Origin: Yponomeuta sedellus
Lineage: Eukaryota > Arthropoda > Insecta > Lepidoptera > Yponomeutidae
Reading direction: 5' to 3'
NCBI GenBank assembly: GCA_934045075.1
Contig: OW203744.1
Coordinates: 1,426,001 to 1,490,000, forward strand
Length of the DNA stretch: 64,000 bases
This document shows positions 1 through 55,623 of the stretch, one piece after another. Every line of letters begins with the position of its first letter. Positions within the stretch are counted from its first letter, which is position 1. Under the pieces are notes generated by a model. It was not told where the DNA came from and searched no databases. It was given only the letters and a program-made list of their open reading frames with translations. The translations under genes and the position numbers were made by a program.

Positions 1-160
1 CCATGTTCCTCCATTTTCTTAAGACTATGCAAAAAATATTGGACACAGTTATTGGACAAGTGGAATGGGCTTACCTCAAAGAAATTTTATAAAATATTTG
101 ACAGCAAAATTGGACAAAGATATTTGATAAGTGTAATATCACCCTTACACCTCTTAACTT
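1..160 (-). mobile_element. Terminal part of an unclassified DNA transposon, cut by the window edge
   Basis: This stretch is nearly identical to 38741-38870, and its outer end (TTACACTTATCAAATATC on the minus strand) also matches 34992-35010. On the minus strand it reads toward an ATG (about position 14) followed by codons for M-E-E-H-G, parallel to M-E-E-R-G in the other copy. The rest of the element lies left of the window. The superfamily could not be recognised. Confidence 0.55.
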
Positions 161-879
161 TTTAAAAAATATTATTTGCATAAACGAAAGCTCATATTGT
201 AGTCTTTTTAAATAAATATATAAAAAAATGTTTCACATTATGTAACATTACCTGACGAAGCCAGGCTCTAAAGCTTCTCGGAAAATATACGTACAAAATC
301 AAAGCTACGACTAAATATATGGTTAATGTATCAATAAATAAACAAAATTACGTATTTGTTACTTTTTTAGAAGCGAAATCGCCCGTAACCTAGGTAATTA
401 AATAACGGGCATTTATAGAAAGGTTGGTCTGATTGTACTATTTAGGGAACTTTACTGTCCAGCTCCTATTTTTTTTATGGACCCTATGACGCCCCACGCA
501 GAGCACAGACCTCTCAGTAAGAGAGGAGAGTATGGTTATAGATTCATTATATTCATTATAGATAGGCAATTTTAAGCACTGAAATTGGTAAACAAATACA
601 CTTGCACCACTTGTGGTTGATTGGTAGACAATGCTTATAGCATTAAGTCCGCAACATTGCCATTGTATATTACTTTTACTTACGTGCAATAAACGGATTT
701 TAGCGGAGTTGATTCGCGAAATAACATTAGGGTAAAAGTACCAATATTAGACCAGTCATAACTTGGTAAGCAGCGAAATTAAGTTGCGGATTTTTGATGA
801 TAATTCTTGCTGAAATGATTTCTGAAAGCGAAAATCAATCAATTCTTGGGATTCAGGATCATTATATATATATATATAA
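161..879. other. AT-rich stretch, no gene seen
   Basis: No convincing coding exon, RNA gene or recognised repeat. Short open frames here have no protein-like composition. A (TA)n run lies at about 863-878. Confidence 0.5.
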
Positions 880-2085
880 AGCTACAATCCGGTATACTCA
901 CTGATCTATTCATCCATACGTTTTCTCGGAAACGGTAAGATTTGGACGAAAATGATGTATGAGAAAGTTGTAGGAAATGTATGAATTACAGCCATCCTAT
1001 GAAGCCGATTTTTGAATTTCGAACGCGTTCCACTACGCGAGGGTGCTAACTCTGGCGTTTACCGACCGATTTGGATGAAAATTTGATAGAATGGTGATAT
1101 AGTAATCCGATTGAAAAAAAAAATTTTGGTTGTTCGAAATTCAAAATGGCGGCGCAGATATAGCCGACCGAAAAATCGACCTTTGCGCAAAAAAGTCGGC
1201 AGCCAACTGGGCATATGCTGGAGATATGCCGTAAGCGGCATCGCGTTGCCAAAGGACCCAGGTATATGAGAAAAATCCGACATCTTGGAATTTCAAGATG
1301 GCGGCCGAGATATTGATGATTGAAAATGACAAATTTTTGTATGTATATTTAGTACTAAAATTGACTTTTCAACAGAGAAATGGGACAAACTTGCGAGGCC
1401 GGAGGCCGAGCTCCGCGAAGCGGGCACAAAAAGTTCTTCCGCGGCGAGGCCGAAGGCCGAGCTTCGTTTAGGCCGAGGCCGAAGGCCGAGACGATTCAGG
1501 TTACAGCGCACAAGTACCAGCGCAAAAGCAAAAAGGGACAAACTTGCGAGGCCGGAGGCCGAGCTCCGCGGAGCGGGCACGAGGAACTCCGCCGCGGCGA
1601 GGCCGAAGGCCGAGCTCCGTTTAGGTCGAGGCCGAAGGCCGAGAACATTCAGGTTACGGCGCACAAGCACCAGCGCAAAAGCAAAATGGGACAAACTTGC
1701 GAGGCCGGAGGCCGAGCTCCGCGAAGCGGGCACGAGGAACCCCGCCGCGACGAGGCCGAAGGCCGAGCTCCGTCCAGGCCGAGGCCGAAGGCCGAGACCG
1801 TTCAATTTACGGTGCATAAGTACCAGCGCAAGAGCAAAGAGGGACAAACTTGCGAGGCCGGAGGCCGAGCTCCGCGGAGCGGGCACGAGGAACCCCGCCG
1901 CGGCAAGGCCGAAGGCCAAGCTCCGTCCAGGCCGAGGCCGAAGGCCGAGACCATACATGTTCCCATGCAACAATTCACTACAATAAGTGTCTAGCGAGGC
2001 CTTAGGCCGAGCGCCGCGGAGAGCGGAGCTCGGAGCGGCTGGGGGTTGGCGCGCGTAAGCGCGCAGGGGGCTCGCCCCCTAGTTA
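880..2085. mobile_element. GC-rich repeat island, probable unclassified element
   Basis: A sharply bounded, GC-rich block in AT-rich surroundings. The left part (about 900-1375) is unique sequence with repeated AAAATTTGG/GATGGCGGC-type motifs. The middle is a four-unit tandem array (1380-1988). The right end (1993-2082) has two compact hairpin-forming motifs, GGCGCGCGTAAGCGCGC and GGGGGCTCGCCCCC. AT-only sequence starts directly after it. No TIRs or target duplication could be fixed, so its class is unknown. Confidence 0.5.
1380..1988. repeat. Four-unit 153-bp minisatellite, open on both strands
   Basis: Units begin at about 1380, 1534, 1687 and 1840, each starting GGGACAAACTTGCGAGGCC and holding several nested GGCCGAAGGCCGAG motifs. 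The unit length is a multiple of three, so a 204-codon plus frame (1380-1994) and a 226-codon minus frame (1293-1973) stay open. The 51-residue plus-frame repeat is rich in Arg, Gly, Glu and Lys and looks like translated minisatellite, not a folded protein. I do not call a gene. Confidence 0.8.
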
Positions 2086-2100
2086 TAATATATAAAACTA

Positions 2101-2140
2101 CTTATATTATACTAATATATATATATATATATATATTTGT
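2101..2140. repeat. AT dinucleotide simple repeat
   Basis: Run of alternating A and T (ATATAT) just right of the GC-rich island. Confidence 0.8.
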
Positions 2141-2274
2141 TATTATTTGTAGTACCTTGTTACCATTAAGTATACTTTCTCTTGTATCAAAATACGAAAA
2201 AGTATGTATAAAATAACAAAGAAAAACATAAGATTTATTAAAAATGAAATAAGAAGTATAAAGACTTTTATTGG

Positions 2275-2410
2275 ATGTTATCTACCTATGTAAGTATTTA
2301 TTGTATTAAATCTATCGTCGAGTTAGCACCTGCAACACAAGTCATTTAGTTGTACTTAGTTTAGGGCTAACGAGATCTGTGTAATATGTCCATGAATATT
2401 TATTATTCAA
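2275..2410 (+). mobile_element. tRNA-SINE type 4, 3' fragment
   Basis: Matches the 3' half of the SINE at 22257-22495, including the motif CTATCGTCGAGTTAGCACCT and the tail ATATTTATT. The tRNA-like head is missing. Confidence 0.75.
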
Positions 2411-3137
2411 TAGTTAGTATTATTATTATTATTTATTGCACGTAAAAAAGTGTAAAATACGGCGGACTTAATGCCAACCAATATGTGATTTTGTTTTATT
2501 TATAATTCAAGTATTAATTAAATTTTAATTGTGAAAATGTAAATATGATATGAATTAGACGTATATTAAAATAATAACTAAACAACTGTTTACAACATTT
2601 TAATATTGTTAATATTACTACCTTTTAATCTTGAAAAAACTTATGTTAGCTGTTAGATAATGCTAAGTGGCGTTCAGCTCGGTTAAGTAGATTTATTAAA
2701 TGTAATTAATTTTGATAATAATAATAATAATACTATTATTATTGTTATTTATTAGCTACTCCAACAGTATTTTCACATTTCATTTAAAAACTACTTATTC
2801 TAAGGTACAATTCCGTGTGAAACACCTTTACAGGAGTATACAACTTTCAAAAAATTGTTTGTTCAGTAAAAGTTGAATTACATAGTAAATCGAAATTCTA
2901 ATTAAATTAATTTACGAATTTTGAAAATTAATTTACGAATTTTGATTACAATAAATTAATATTTTAGTACAAATTATCTGAATTAAGCACTAACGGACTT
3001 AAGCTGTCTGATTCTGATTTGAAGTCTTCCTGTGACCATCTGTAACTACGGCAACTCCAGCGTTGCCGAAACGTCGGGAATTAAGTTTACCTAAATGCAT
3101 TGAGTGTGTCAAACTTATCTGTGGCGCTTGATGCGCA
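2411..3137. other. AT-rich stretch, no gene seen
   Basis: Mostly AT-rich. A short segment near 3045-3085 (GTTGCCGAAACGTCGGG) looks repeat-derived. No exon supported. Confidence 0.4.
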
Positions 3138-3139
3138 TA

Positions 3140-3352
3140 CAGTGCGGTCACATTAACTTGACGCGTGAGAGAATTGGTAAAAAGAACATAACATGTGAAT
3201 TAGCTTTTGGATCTAATCGGAAGATGGTAAAACAAGCCCGCAATCCTTTTATTTTCCCCAAGTAATGGGAATTATTTCTTATTTAACATGGTAACAGTAA
3301 ACATCTCATTGCTACCAATTCTCTCACGCGTCAAGTTAATGTGAACGCACTG
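3140..3352. mobile_element. MITE, Tc1/mariner type, with TA target duplication
   Basis: A 213-bp element with about 40-bp inverted ends: CAGTGCGGTCACATTAACTT on the left and its near-perfect reverse complement on the right, ending CGCACTG. It is flanked by TA at 3138-3139 and 3353-3354. The interior has no transposase. It sits about 350 bp upstream of the likely tubulin start site. Confidence 0.85.
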
Positions 3353-3705
3353 TAACTAGGTATATCCTGAACGATTTCCATCGCAAAACTGTCAAACTAC
3401 ATAGTAATTTGACTCTCACAGACTAATTTGAGAGTTAGAGCTAGATTGCAATCGTTTAGGATTTGGTGTGCTGACCCGCTGAAGGCGTCACTTTTCTTAT
3501 ACGGTTTCCATACTTAACTTGACACCTCCGACGGGTGTCAAAATACTGCGAGTCATTGAAATATTGTCGAGAACATCTAGATAATTTTCTTAGAACACAG
3601 TGTCCGTTCACCCGAGCCATCCGTCCCCAGACTCCTCCTAAACCATCACAAAGTTACTCCACTTCCCTTGTGCGGGCGGCACATTACATTTCCTCAAGTA
3701 ACTCC

Positions 3706-3745
3706 TCATTCAGTCAGTTGGTGCGAGCGTTGAAAGTGGACGCGC
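3706..3745 (+). promoter_or_regulatory. Possible Inr/DPE-type core promoter of the tubulin gene
   Basis: Two overlapping TCAGT initiator-like motifs lie at 3710-3718, about 95 bp before the ATG. A GGACGC motif (3738-3743), resembling the downstream promoter element (RGWYVT, five of six), lies about 27 bp downstream of the first. No TATA box is seen. Inference from motif spacing only. Confidence 0.35.
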
Positions 3746-3802
3746 GCACTCTAACTGTCAAACGATTTTTTTAAAATTTTTAGTTTTTAAGTTTTTTTTT
3801 AA

Positions 3803-25182
<21,380 letters not shown>

Positions 25183-25640
25183 ACGCTGAGCCAGACGCCA
25201 TCTTGAAATTTTTGACAGCTCGAGGTCTGTTTTTAAAATGGCGTCGTCTATAGAATCCTCGCTGCATCTCATTTCTTCTTATATCAATAACTTACCTATG
25301 TATTTCTCATTGAAAACTTAGAGGCTAAGATGAATGTGTCTTACTACAATATAATACCAAAGTGTGATTACGAACAAAACGTTTTTTGAATGAAATATTG
25401 CGATATCGTCGCTCTGTGATTCGTCAACTTAATGTGACGACTCGACAAAGTGCAAATGTGGGCCATAGTGTTGTATCGGGCCCTATTTTAGAGATTTTTT
25501 TGTATTTTATTGTACAGCGAGTCAAAAAGCAGTAACGTACCAATCTGTGCATTTCTTAGCATAAGTTATTGTAATGTTGTGTATGCTTTTTATATTATTA
25601 TATTAATTTACATATATTAAACGAATTTAAACTGAAATTT
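25183..25640 (+). promoter_or_regulatory. Tubulin 3' UTR and poly(A) signal
   Basis: AT-rich trailer of about 430 bases. The first hexamer-like signal followed by a suitable end is ATTAAA at 25616-25621. Weaker candidates lie earlier. Confidence 0.5.
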
Positions 25641-26087
25641 ATTTTTACTGACTAATGGGAATGGGCAATCACGAAACTCATAATTACTTTTATACACAAA
25701 TATTTTTTATTATTCTTTATTAAATCCTACGTTTCATACCTTACTCAGTATCACACTAAAGTTAAAATTACATTGTCTATGTACAATTTAAACTGAACAC
25801 AATACTTTGTCTCGGGAGACCTTTTCTGTCATGACATGACATAACAACCAAAACTAATTTAATAAAAATTGTCTTTCTAAGAGGTTACTTCGATGCTTCT
25901 GCTACGCTTACTATTCCATGGTTATATCTCTTTTTTTCACAAAGGCTATAATCGCTTTATTCCATTTGTTTAGGTACTTAAAAAGCATATAAAAAATCTT
26001 GATGCGTCTTTTTATCGAAATACACACAGAGATACAGACATCACTTTAAGTTGTATAGAATCAGGCGTTACTTTGCGGAAATCCATA
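25641..26087. other. Intergenic, nothing recognised
   Basis: AT-rich with no exon, RNA gene or repeat family identified. Confidence 0.4.
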
Positions 26088-26405
26088 ATAGCATTAAAAA
26101 GTTAAAATTACTTTGCTGAATTCCGCCAAAAATCCCACAAGCACCATGCGGCTAGCTAATGCACCGCCCTCCCTCCCACTTTTTCAAGCAGAAGCAAGAC
26201 ACGAACACACCACCACCAACACCAATACTTGTGTGAGAAAACACGCGACGCGTTTCGCCTCTAACACGAGGCATCCTCAGGCTCCCAAAAGATTCTTGCT
26301 TCTGCTTGAAAAAGTGGGAGGGAGGGCGGTGCATTAGCTAGCCGCATGGTGCTTGTGGGATTTTTGGCGGAATTCAGCAAAGTAATTTTAACTTTTTAAT
26401 GCTAT
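26088..26405. mobile_element. Fold-back element with 112-bp perfect inverted arms
   Basis: Left arm 26088-26199 and right arm 26294-26405 are exact reverse complements as far as I can read, with a 94-base spacer. It starts ATAGCATTAAAAAGTTAAAA. Sequence identity implies recent origin or gene conversion between arms. Overlapping open frames on both strands are by-products of the palindrome. Confidence 0.9.
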
Positions 26406-26500
26406 CACTTTAAGTGATAAGGCCGCCGTCTCTTAGGTTAAGAAATATCTGTGTAATTTCCATTTTTATGTACAATAAAGTGTTCTCTATCTATCTACAC
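26404..26500 (+). mobile_element. Retroelement 3' fragment
   Basis: AAGTGATAAGGCCGCCGTCT, TCTGTGTAATTTCCATTTTT and AATAAAGTGTTCTCTATCTA match 33095-33170 plus 33358-33385. The tail is (TATC)n. Confidence 0.7.
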
Positions 26501-27204
26501 ACTTATAAATCAAAATCTTTATTACACTTTACCAATTCGGTGTGAAATTTTATGTAATTTCATGAAATTCAAGTAAGATGTACAGATTTTGATTTAAAAA
26601 GTGTGTATTTCGATAGTGGCAAATGGCAGTCCCTGGTCTCTGCCTACCCCTCTGGGATACAGGCGCGAGGTTATGTATGAATGTATGCATGTATTTCTAT
26701 AAAAAGACGTATCAAGATTGAATATTGTTTAAATTTTTTTAAGTAACTACCTAAACTAACTTTAGTAGCTAAAAATTTTTCCCAATGAAATCTTTTTGTA
26801 AGTTTCTTTGGGAACCTGTGTCTTTTGGAAAGGTTTGAGTATTTTTTTCTTGATTACCCTTAATCAAATGAGGAACCAACTTAAATGCATGGCAGTGACA
26901 CAAATTGAATACAAACTAAATAATAACCAGTCCCATATTTCATGTGTCAAGCATAACTGTTTTCGGCCGCCACGGTAACTAAGTTTTCTAACCATAGGTA
27001 CAACCATTTATTTTTAGGTAACTGGTAAAGAAATGCCGCGATTATCAGTAATTCACGGACCAAAAAAGTCTGTATGTGTAACTTGATTAAGAAACAAAAC
27101 AATGATTTTTTCCTAGGAAACCGGTAACAAAACAAATTTACCATGGCCGCAGAAAGGGATTTAAAAGCAAATTGACAACAGTAAAAAGCTATCAAACCTA
27201 CGGG
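26501..27204. other. Intergenic, no gene seen
   Basis: 26620-26690 is the retroelement tail GTGGCAAATGGCAGTCCCTG. A 82-codon minus frame at 26947-27195 has no signature. Confidence 0.4.
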
Positions 27205-27362
27205 CAGACCTTTTTTAACAACCTATTTAGAGGCTAAAATTTCAACTAAGCTGGGACTCGAACCCGCGACCTCTGGCTAACCGTGCCAGCGCTCTCCCAA
27301 CTGAGCTAATGGGCAAGTACCGGCACCAGTGAAATTTCGAACCTCTTTACAATATTCTGTGT
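27205..27362 (-). mobile_element. tRNA-SINE type 1, older copy
   Basis: Reverse complement shows box A TAGCTCAGTTGGGAGAGCGC and box B GGGTTCGAGTCCCAGC. The 3' segment AACCTATTTAGAGGCTAAAA lies at the left. It abuts a 5S-headed SINE. Confidence 0.75.
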
Positions 27363-27365
27363 ATT

Positions 27366-27648
27366 ATTTAGCGTCCCGTGACTACCGCTAGTGGCATTTT
27401 TTAGAGCGCTTCCGTGCTTCGCAAGGCACGTTAAGCCGTCGTTGGTGCCGGCTGGCATATAATGGCAGGCGTTAAGCCATGTCAGAGGCCTTATGGGCGG
27501 CTTGATAACTTCTGACAGTAAGGCCCGCCACTGTCTTACAATCCTCCACCAACCCGGACTTGGCCCCCGTGGTGGAGTATGGCCTAACCTTCCTGCGATG
27601 CAGGAAGGGACCCGTGCCCCAGCAGTGGGGACATACAAGGGTTGATAA
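27366..27648 (+). mobile_element. 5S-headed SINE, 5'-truncated inside the head
   Basis: Starts AGCGTCCCGTGACTACCGCT (last part of the 5S-like head), then the full body to GGGGACATACAAGGGTTGAT. Confidence 0.8.
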
Positions 27649-27924
27649 CTATTTAATTGTCCTTAGAACGCGTTAGTGCAACAAAAAGAATACAACTACG
27701 GTTAGACCGTTTCAAGTCAAATTGGAGAAAATTCAGAATTATACAACACAATCCATTTAGTTACACATAACTACATACACAGCTAAAGTTAGTCTGAATA
27801 ACTAATTAGTCTAAACTATCTAAAATAGCTTCTATTTAGTGTAAGACATCAACGAGTGATAAATTGTAACGACGAACGACTAAAAGCACGAGAGATTCTC
27901 ACAAAATGTATATAAAATCAATGT
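27649..27924. other. Intergenic, nothing recognised
   Basis: No coding or repeat signal identified. Confidence 0.4.
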
Positions 27925-28149
27925 ACAGTCTATTAGATTTTAGAATATACCTCGGGCTTTAGAATAGGCTTTGGTTTTCGCCGAAAGCACACGAGTGTTC
28001 CTGCTCTGTTTAAAACTTTTCTTCACTATTTTGAAAAGTTATGTAAAGTTATGTTATGTGTCATATTAGTTCAGATAATTTCTATTACACGAATATATCC
28101 GATTCTATGCGATAGCAGCCGAGGTATATTCCAAAAGCTAACAGACTAT
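27925..28149. mobile_element. Short MITE with inverted ends (second copy)
   Basis: Ends CAGTCTATTAGATTTTAGAA and TTCCAAAAGCTAACAGACT; inner block TTACACGAATATATCCGATT shared with 8300-8485. Confidence 0.7.
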
Positions 28150-30600
28150 TAAGGCTGTTCTTACGTGAAGCAAACAAGAGGTGTCTCACGAGCACAACTG
28201 AATTTTTTTGTGATTGTAAAATTGATAATCCTTTTTAAAATAGTTTTGATGACTGTGGTCTGACGGTGTCATGGATAATTAAATTACGCATATTTAAGGC
28301 ATTTTACCTTTTGAACGTTGTTGAAGCAAAGGTGATCTGTCACGATCATGGCATGTGGCATTCCCTGGTTTTTGGCTACCCCTCTAGGACACAGAGCTGT
28401 GTTTATGTTTTGTTATTTTTTGTATCCCAGTTTTTGATTGACAAAATTCCAAACTAAACATGTATCCTTCTTTTTCGAAAACTACGTATAGAAATAGAAG
28501 AATATATAAAAATACATTAAATATGTATATTATTTAAATGCCCCTGATATATTTATGCATAAAAACCTCAGAACACATTTATCAAAAGTTTACTCATTTT
28601 ATATCAATAACTAAAAATGATAAATTGTGCGAGCGAGATAACCATCCACACAATACATAAGAACAGCCTTAAGAATGAAAAAACACCAAGGCCCACTTGC
28701 AACACCTCTAAAATGTCACTTAATTAAGTAGTCACTTAAATAGAATTTTGTACGAAGAATTTTAGTTGGTACATCAAGGGAAAATGGCGCAATTCAACCT
28801 AAATATCTAAATACCTTATAGTACACGTACAAATAAAATTGTAAGCAGGTAAAATAAATACAACACCTTTGTAAACTTCAACTTAAGAATGTAAATAAAA
28901 AATAGCTTTCAATAAAATCATATGGCAACATATTCATACTTACAGGCTAGTTAGCTACTGCGGGCCGACGATTAAGGCGCTCTGGGGTGCTTACTAGCGC
29001 CACCAAGAGTAAAAATCATAACGTGTTTTGTTATAAAAAAAAAAGTAACCGTGAAAAATCTTAATATCTGTGATAACAATTTTTAGAACCTAGGATCCAC
29101 GACCTAGGACTTTAATCGAGTTCCGTAAAGTTATGATTTTTGTTCCATTGGTGGCGCTGTTCGATAAGATTCGCAATGTCTCCAATCATTGGTAAGACAG
29201 TGAGATTGTTTTATGACGTATCTGGATAGGAGAGTGATAGCTTATGTTATGTATGATTGAAAACATTTCACAAATAGCATTACAATGTGACAATTACATT
29301 GCTAAATTCCGCCAAAAGTCCCGCAAGCACCAGTTACTATCGATTGTTCGATTGTTATGTAACAAACGCAATATTCGAATAAATCGATTGTTTTTAGTAA
29401 CTATCGCCCATAACACTGAGGCTTCCTAGGCACAACACTGTACAGCGGGGATCGAACCAACTCTGCGTTGGGTAGCTTAACAACTATGCAGAATACTGGT
29501 GTTATTCTTGTGTTTACATAATTTCTTCCGCAATAACTTCTGATACTATATAAATTGTTCTGTCGGCGGCCCAAGTAATAGAATGATGAAGGTTGTAACC
29601 AGGTTCCACAGTTTTTATAGTAACAGGGGCATGTGCTATTCGACTGTTCCAACCTTCACCAAACACTTATTAAGCATTAAACAGCTAAAATTACAAAATA
29701 CTTTTCGGCACTTCAATTCCCCTCTGGCGCATCAGCTTGGTGATGTGCAAGCGGATTTCCAGAACATTTCTCACGTATTCGCAAAGCTGATGAATCAGAG
29801 GGTGAATGTTAAGTTCACACACAGATGTTCACTTGACGCACAATGCGTCCGTTCCCCATGCCACATATCGTAATCGTTTTTACCTCCCTTGTCACGACTT
29901 ATTCGATTAGGACCCGTGTGCGTATTCGAGTACAATTTAATCGATATCAAACAGAAATTCGAATGAAATCGATAACAATCGACTGACAATAATCGAGTGC
30001 AAAAATTGCAGTCCTCGTCTGTGGGACAAACCCTAAAATGTAATTATCACCTCTTCAATATTGTGCGCTGCGCTAATAGTGCAAACGCATCAGAACAATT
30101 GGAATGCGGTGTAAACGCAAAAGCGCACTACGGCACGGCACAGCGTTTGTTTTTATGCGTTTGCGCATACCGAATACAAGGGAGATAGATGTACGGAGTT
30201 CAAGGTAACTTATTAATCAATTGCAGAGCTCGCGTTGTGGTCCGCTAGATTCACTGTCGATTGTTATAGACTAAACGGAATATTCGAATAAATCGATGGT
30301 TTTTAGTAATAATCGTCCATCTCTAAGCCACGCTGGCTCGACAGGTCGTATCACGCTTTAGATTCTCGTGGCGGAGCGAACGCGCGGCATGACGCTTAAC
30401 CCTAAATAGGACATGGGTAGTATACATTTTTCATTGGCTTTCAACTTTATTTATAGGTGATAAAGTTGAATTATTTTGCCCCTGCCCCATTAAAGAGGTA
30501 TAAATCTGTGTCTGAATGCTACTTAAGGGCGTTGATGACCTCGACATAGGTTCTCGTTCGGGCATTTGATTTGATGTCCACAGCAAAACATTATTCAGGT
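28150..30600. other. Intergenic region of old repeats, no gene supported
   Basis: 28320-28400 is a retroelement tail; 28980-29160 pairs with 23070-23400. 29290-29410 and 30240-30320 are direct repeats (AATATTCGAATAAATCGATG-type), with a related inverted piece at 29920-30000. 29430-29480 shows a minus-strand tRNA-like T-arm (GGTTCGATCCCCGC). Open frames of 61-96 codons have no signature. Confidence 0.4.
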
Positions 30601-30610
30601 AATTTATTTA

Positions 30611-31075
30611 CTAAAACTTTCGTAAGCACAACACATTGTAGACTTTTAGTCCGGATTTACTTACGGGTGTTGTTATATCGGAAAAGTCCGACCAGGTTTC
30701 GCTCCGATTCGCAGAGCTTAATCCGGTTCTACGAAAGTGCAATGATAGTGAATATCGAAATCGACACTGCAAGAACGAAGATGTCGTGAGCTGTGTCTGT
30801 GCCATCATAGTGACATTGACGACGGGAAAGCAGTAGGCGCTGCGGCGCAAGCCAGCGGGAATCCCCCGCAGCCAGTGTCGGCACCCGCCCCACCTATCTC
30901 GGCGCGGGCGCGCCGCGCGCTTGCCCGTAGAGTGAGACAAGCAACCGACGACGCGAGCTCCGTCTCTGCTCACCATGATTAAGCTCTGCGAATCGGAGCG
31001 ATACCTGGTCGGACTTTTCCGATATAACAACACCCGTTAGTAAATCCGGACTAAAAGTCTACAATTTATTTACTT
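30611..31075 (-). mobile_element. Retroposed element with about 88-bp inverted repeats and GC-rich core
   Basis: Minus strand starts GTAGACTTTTAGTCCGGATT and the same sequence recurs inverted at the other end. A GC-rich core of about 240 bp lies between (30735-30965). It ends AATGTGTTGTGCTTACGAAA-GTTTTAGTAAA. AATTTATTTACT-like repeats at both flanks (30601, 31064) suggest a target duplication. A 140-codon minus frame (30611-31033) runs through it; no protein family recognised. A short relative with clear TSD is at 62204-62346. Confidence 0.65.
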
Positions 31076-31603
31076 AAAACAATTTGAATTATATGGTTTG
31101 AAATGGGACTGTTAAGTAAATGTATAGCTATACGTTTAACATAGTTACACAATCGTGAATTAGTACAAATGGTGATAAGTCCATGATGTATAACTATGTT
31201 AAAATACTATGTACAATAAATAACATTCTTTCTATGCTATCAAAATGTCCCAGCAGGAGCGGATGTCTATGTCAGAAACACTCTTAAAAATATTAAGTAA
31301 CATATGAATTCTCACCTTACACAACTAACATAACAAAATAGATACATACAATTTGTAAGGCCTCATCAACAGCTGACTTCATTGTATCATTAAGGCAACT
31401 CGAGTATTTCTCAATCTTTTCAAACTTACACCTAAGACGGTATCAGGCAGTGGTCACACAGAACGGAAACGGGACGCGGAAAAGACGTGACACGTTGTAT
31501 AGAACTCGCGCCCTCGCCCCGTCTGTGCTATTTGGACTTCGTTCCGTCCATTCAGTACAAGTCTAGTAGACGTCTTTTGCGCGTCTTTTCCGCGCCTTAC
31601 AAT

Positions 31604-32269
31604 CGGGGCCGCAAGTCAACTTTCCCATAGCATACCTACACCCACAGGCCTTACACGTGACTCCAGTCCGCGCCACATGACCCTCAGACGAAGAACTCGT
31701 CATCGTCATCGAGGTTGACCTAAACAACCTCATAATAGCGACACCACACTTAGGGCCTCAAGTCAACTTTCCCATACCTACACCCACGGGCCTTACACGT
31801 GACTACACTCCTCGCTTCACGACCCTCAGACGGAGACTTCGTTATCATTATCCAGATGTATAAGGTTCACCTAAAACACAACCGAACAATTTGACACCAC
31901 ATCACACAGGAGTCTTTTTTCGCACAGCGTAGCCACATCTCGGAGCCGGAGCCGTGCACGTCCTCTGAGCGGGCTTGGGGCCGTCAGACGGAGACCTCGT
32001 TATCATCACCCAGATGTAGGTATAACGTTGACCTAAAACACAACTTAAAAATAATGCCACCACATTTGTGGCCGCACGCAAGAGTCAACATTCCCAAGCC
32101 TTACACCTGATTCCAGTCCGCGCGTCATAACTCTTGTCATAATCATCCAGGTAGACCTAAAATACAACCAAACAATTTGACACCACATCAAACAGGAGTC
32201 ATTTTTCGCACAGCGTAGCCACATCTCGGAGCCGGAGACGTGCACGTCCTCTGAGCGGGCTTGGGGCCG
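31604..32269 (-). repeat. Tandem duplications of the saxophone 3' end
   Basis: Four degenerate copies of the terminal coding segment plus 3' UTR lie downstream of the stop. On the minus strand each ends in an acidic D-x-D-E-x-x-V-stop: near 31684, 31815, 31991 and 32115-32150. The copy at 31909-31999 matches the real end (32195-32285) almost exactly at an offset of 286 bp. Shared blocks include CGCACAGCGTAGCCACATCT and GTGCACGTCCTCTGAGCGGG. Confidence 0.8.

Positions 32270-55623
<23,354 letters not shown>

Noticed and set aside
1293..1994. Overlapping frames of 226 and 204 codons on opposite strands
   Set aside because: The minisatellite unit is a multiple of three bases, so frames stay open without selection; low-complexity product.
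26113..26337. Frames of 74 and 60 codons on both strands
   Set aside because: Produced by the palindromic element; mirror images of each other.
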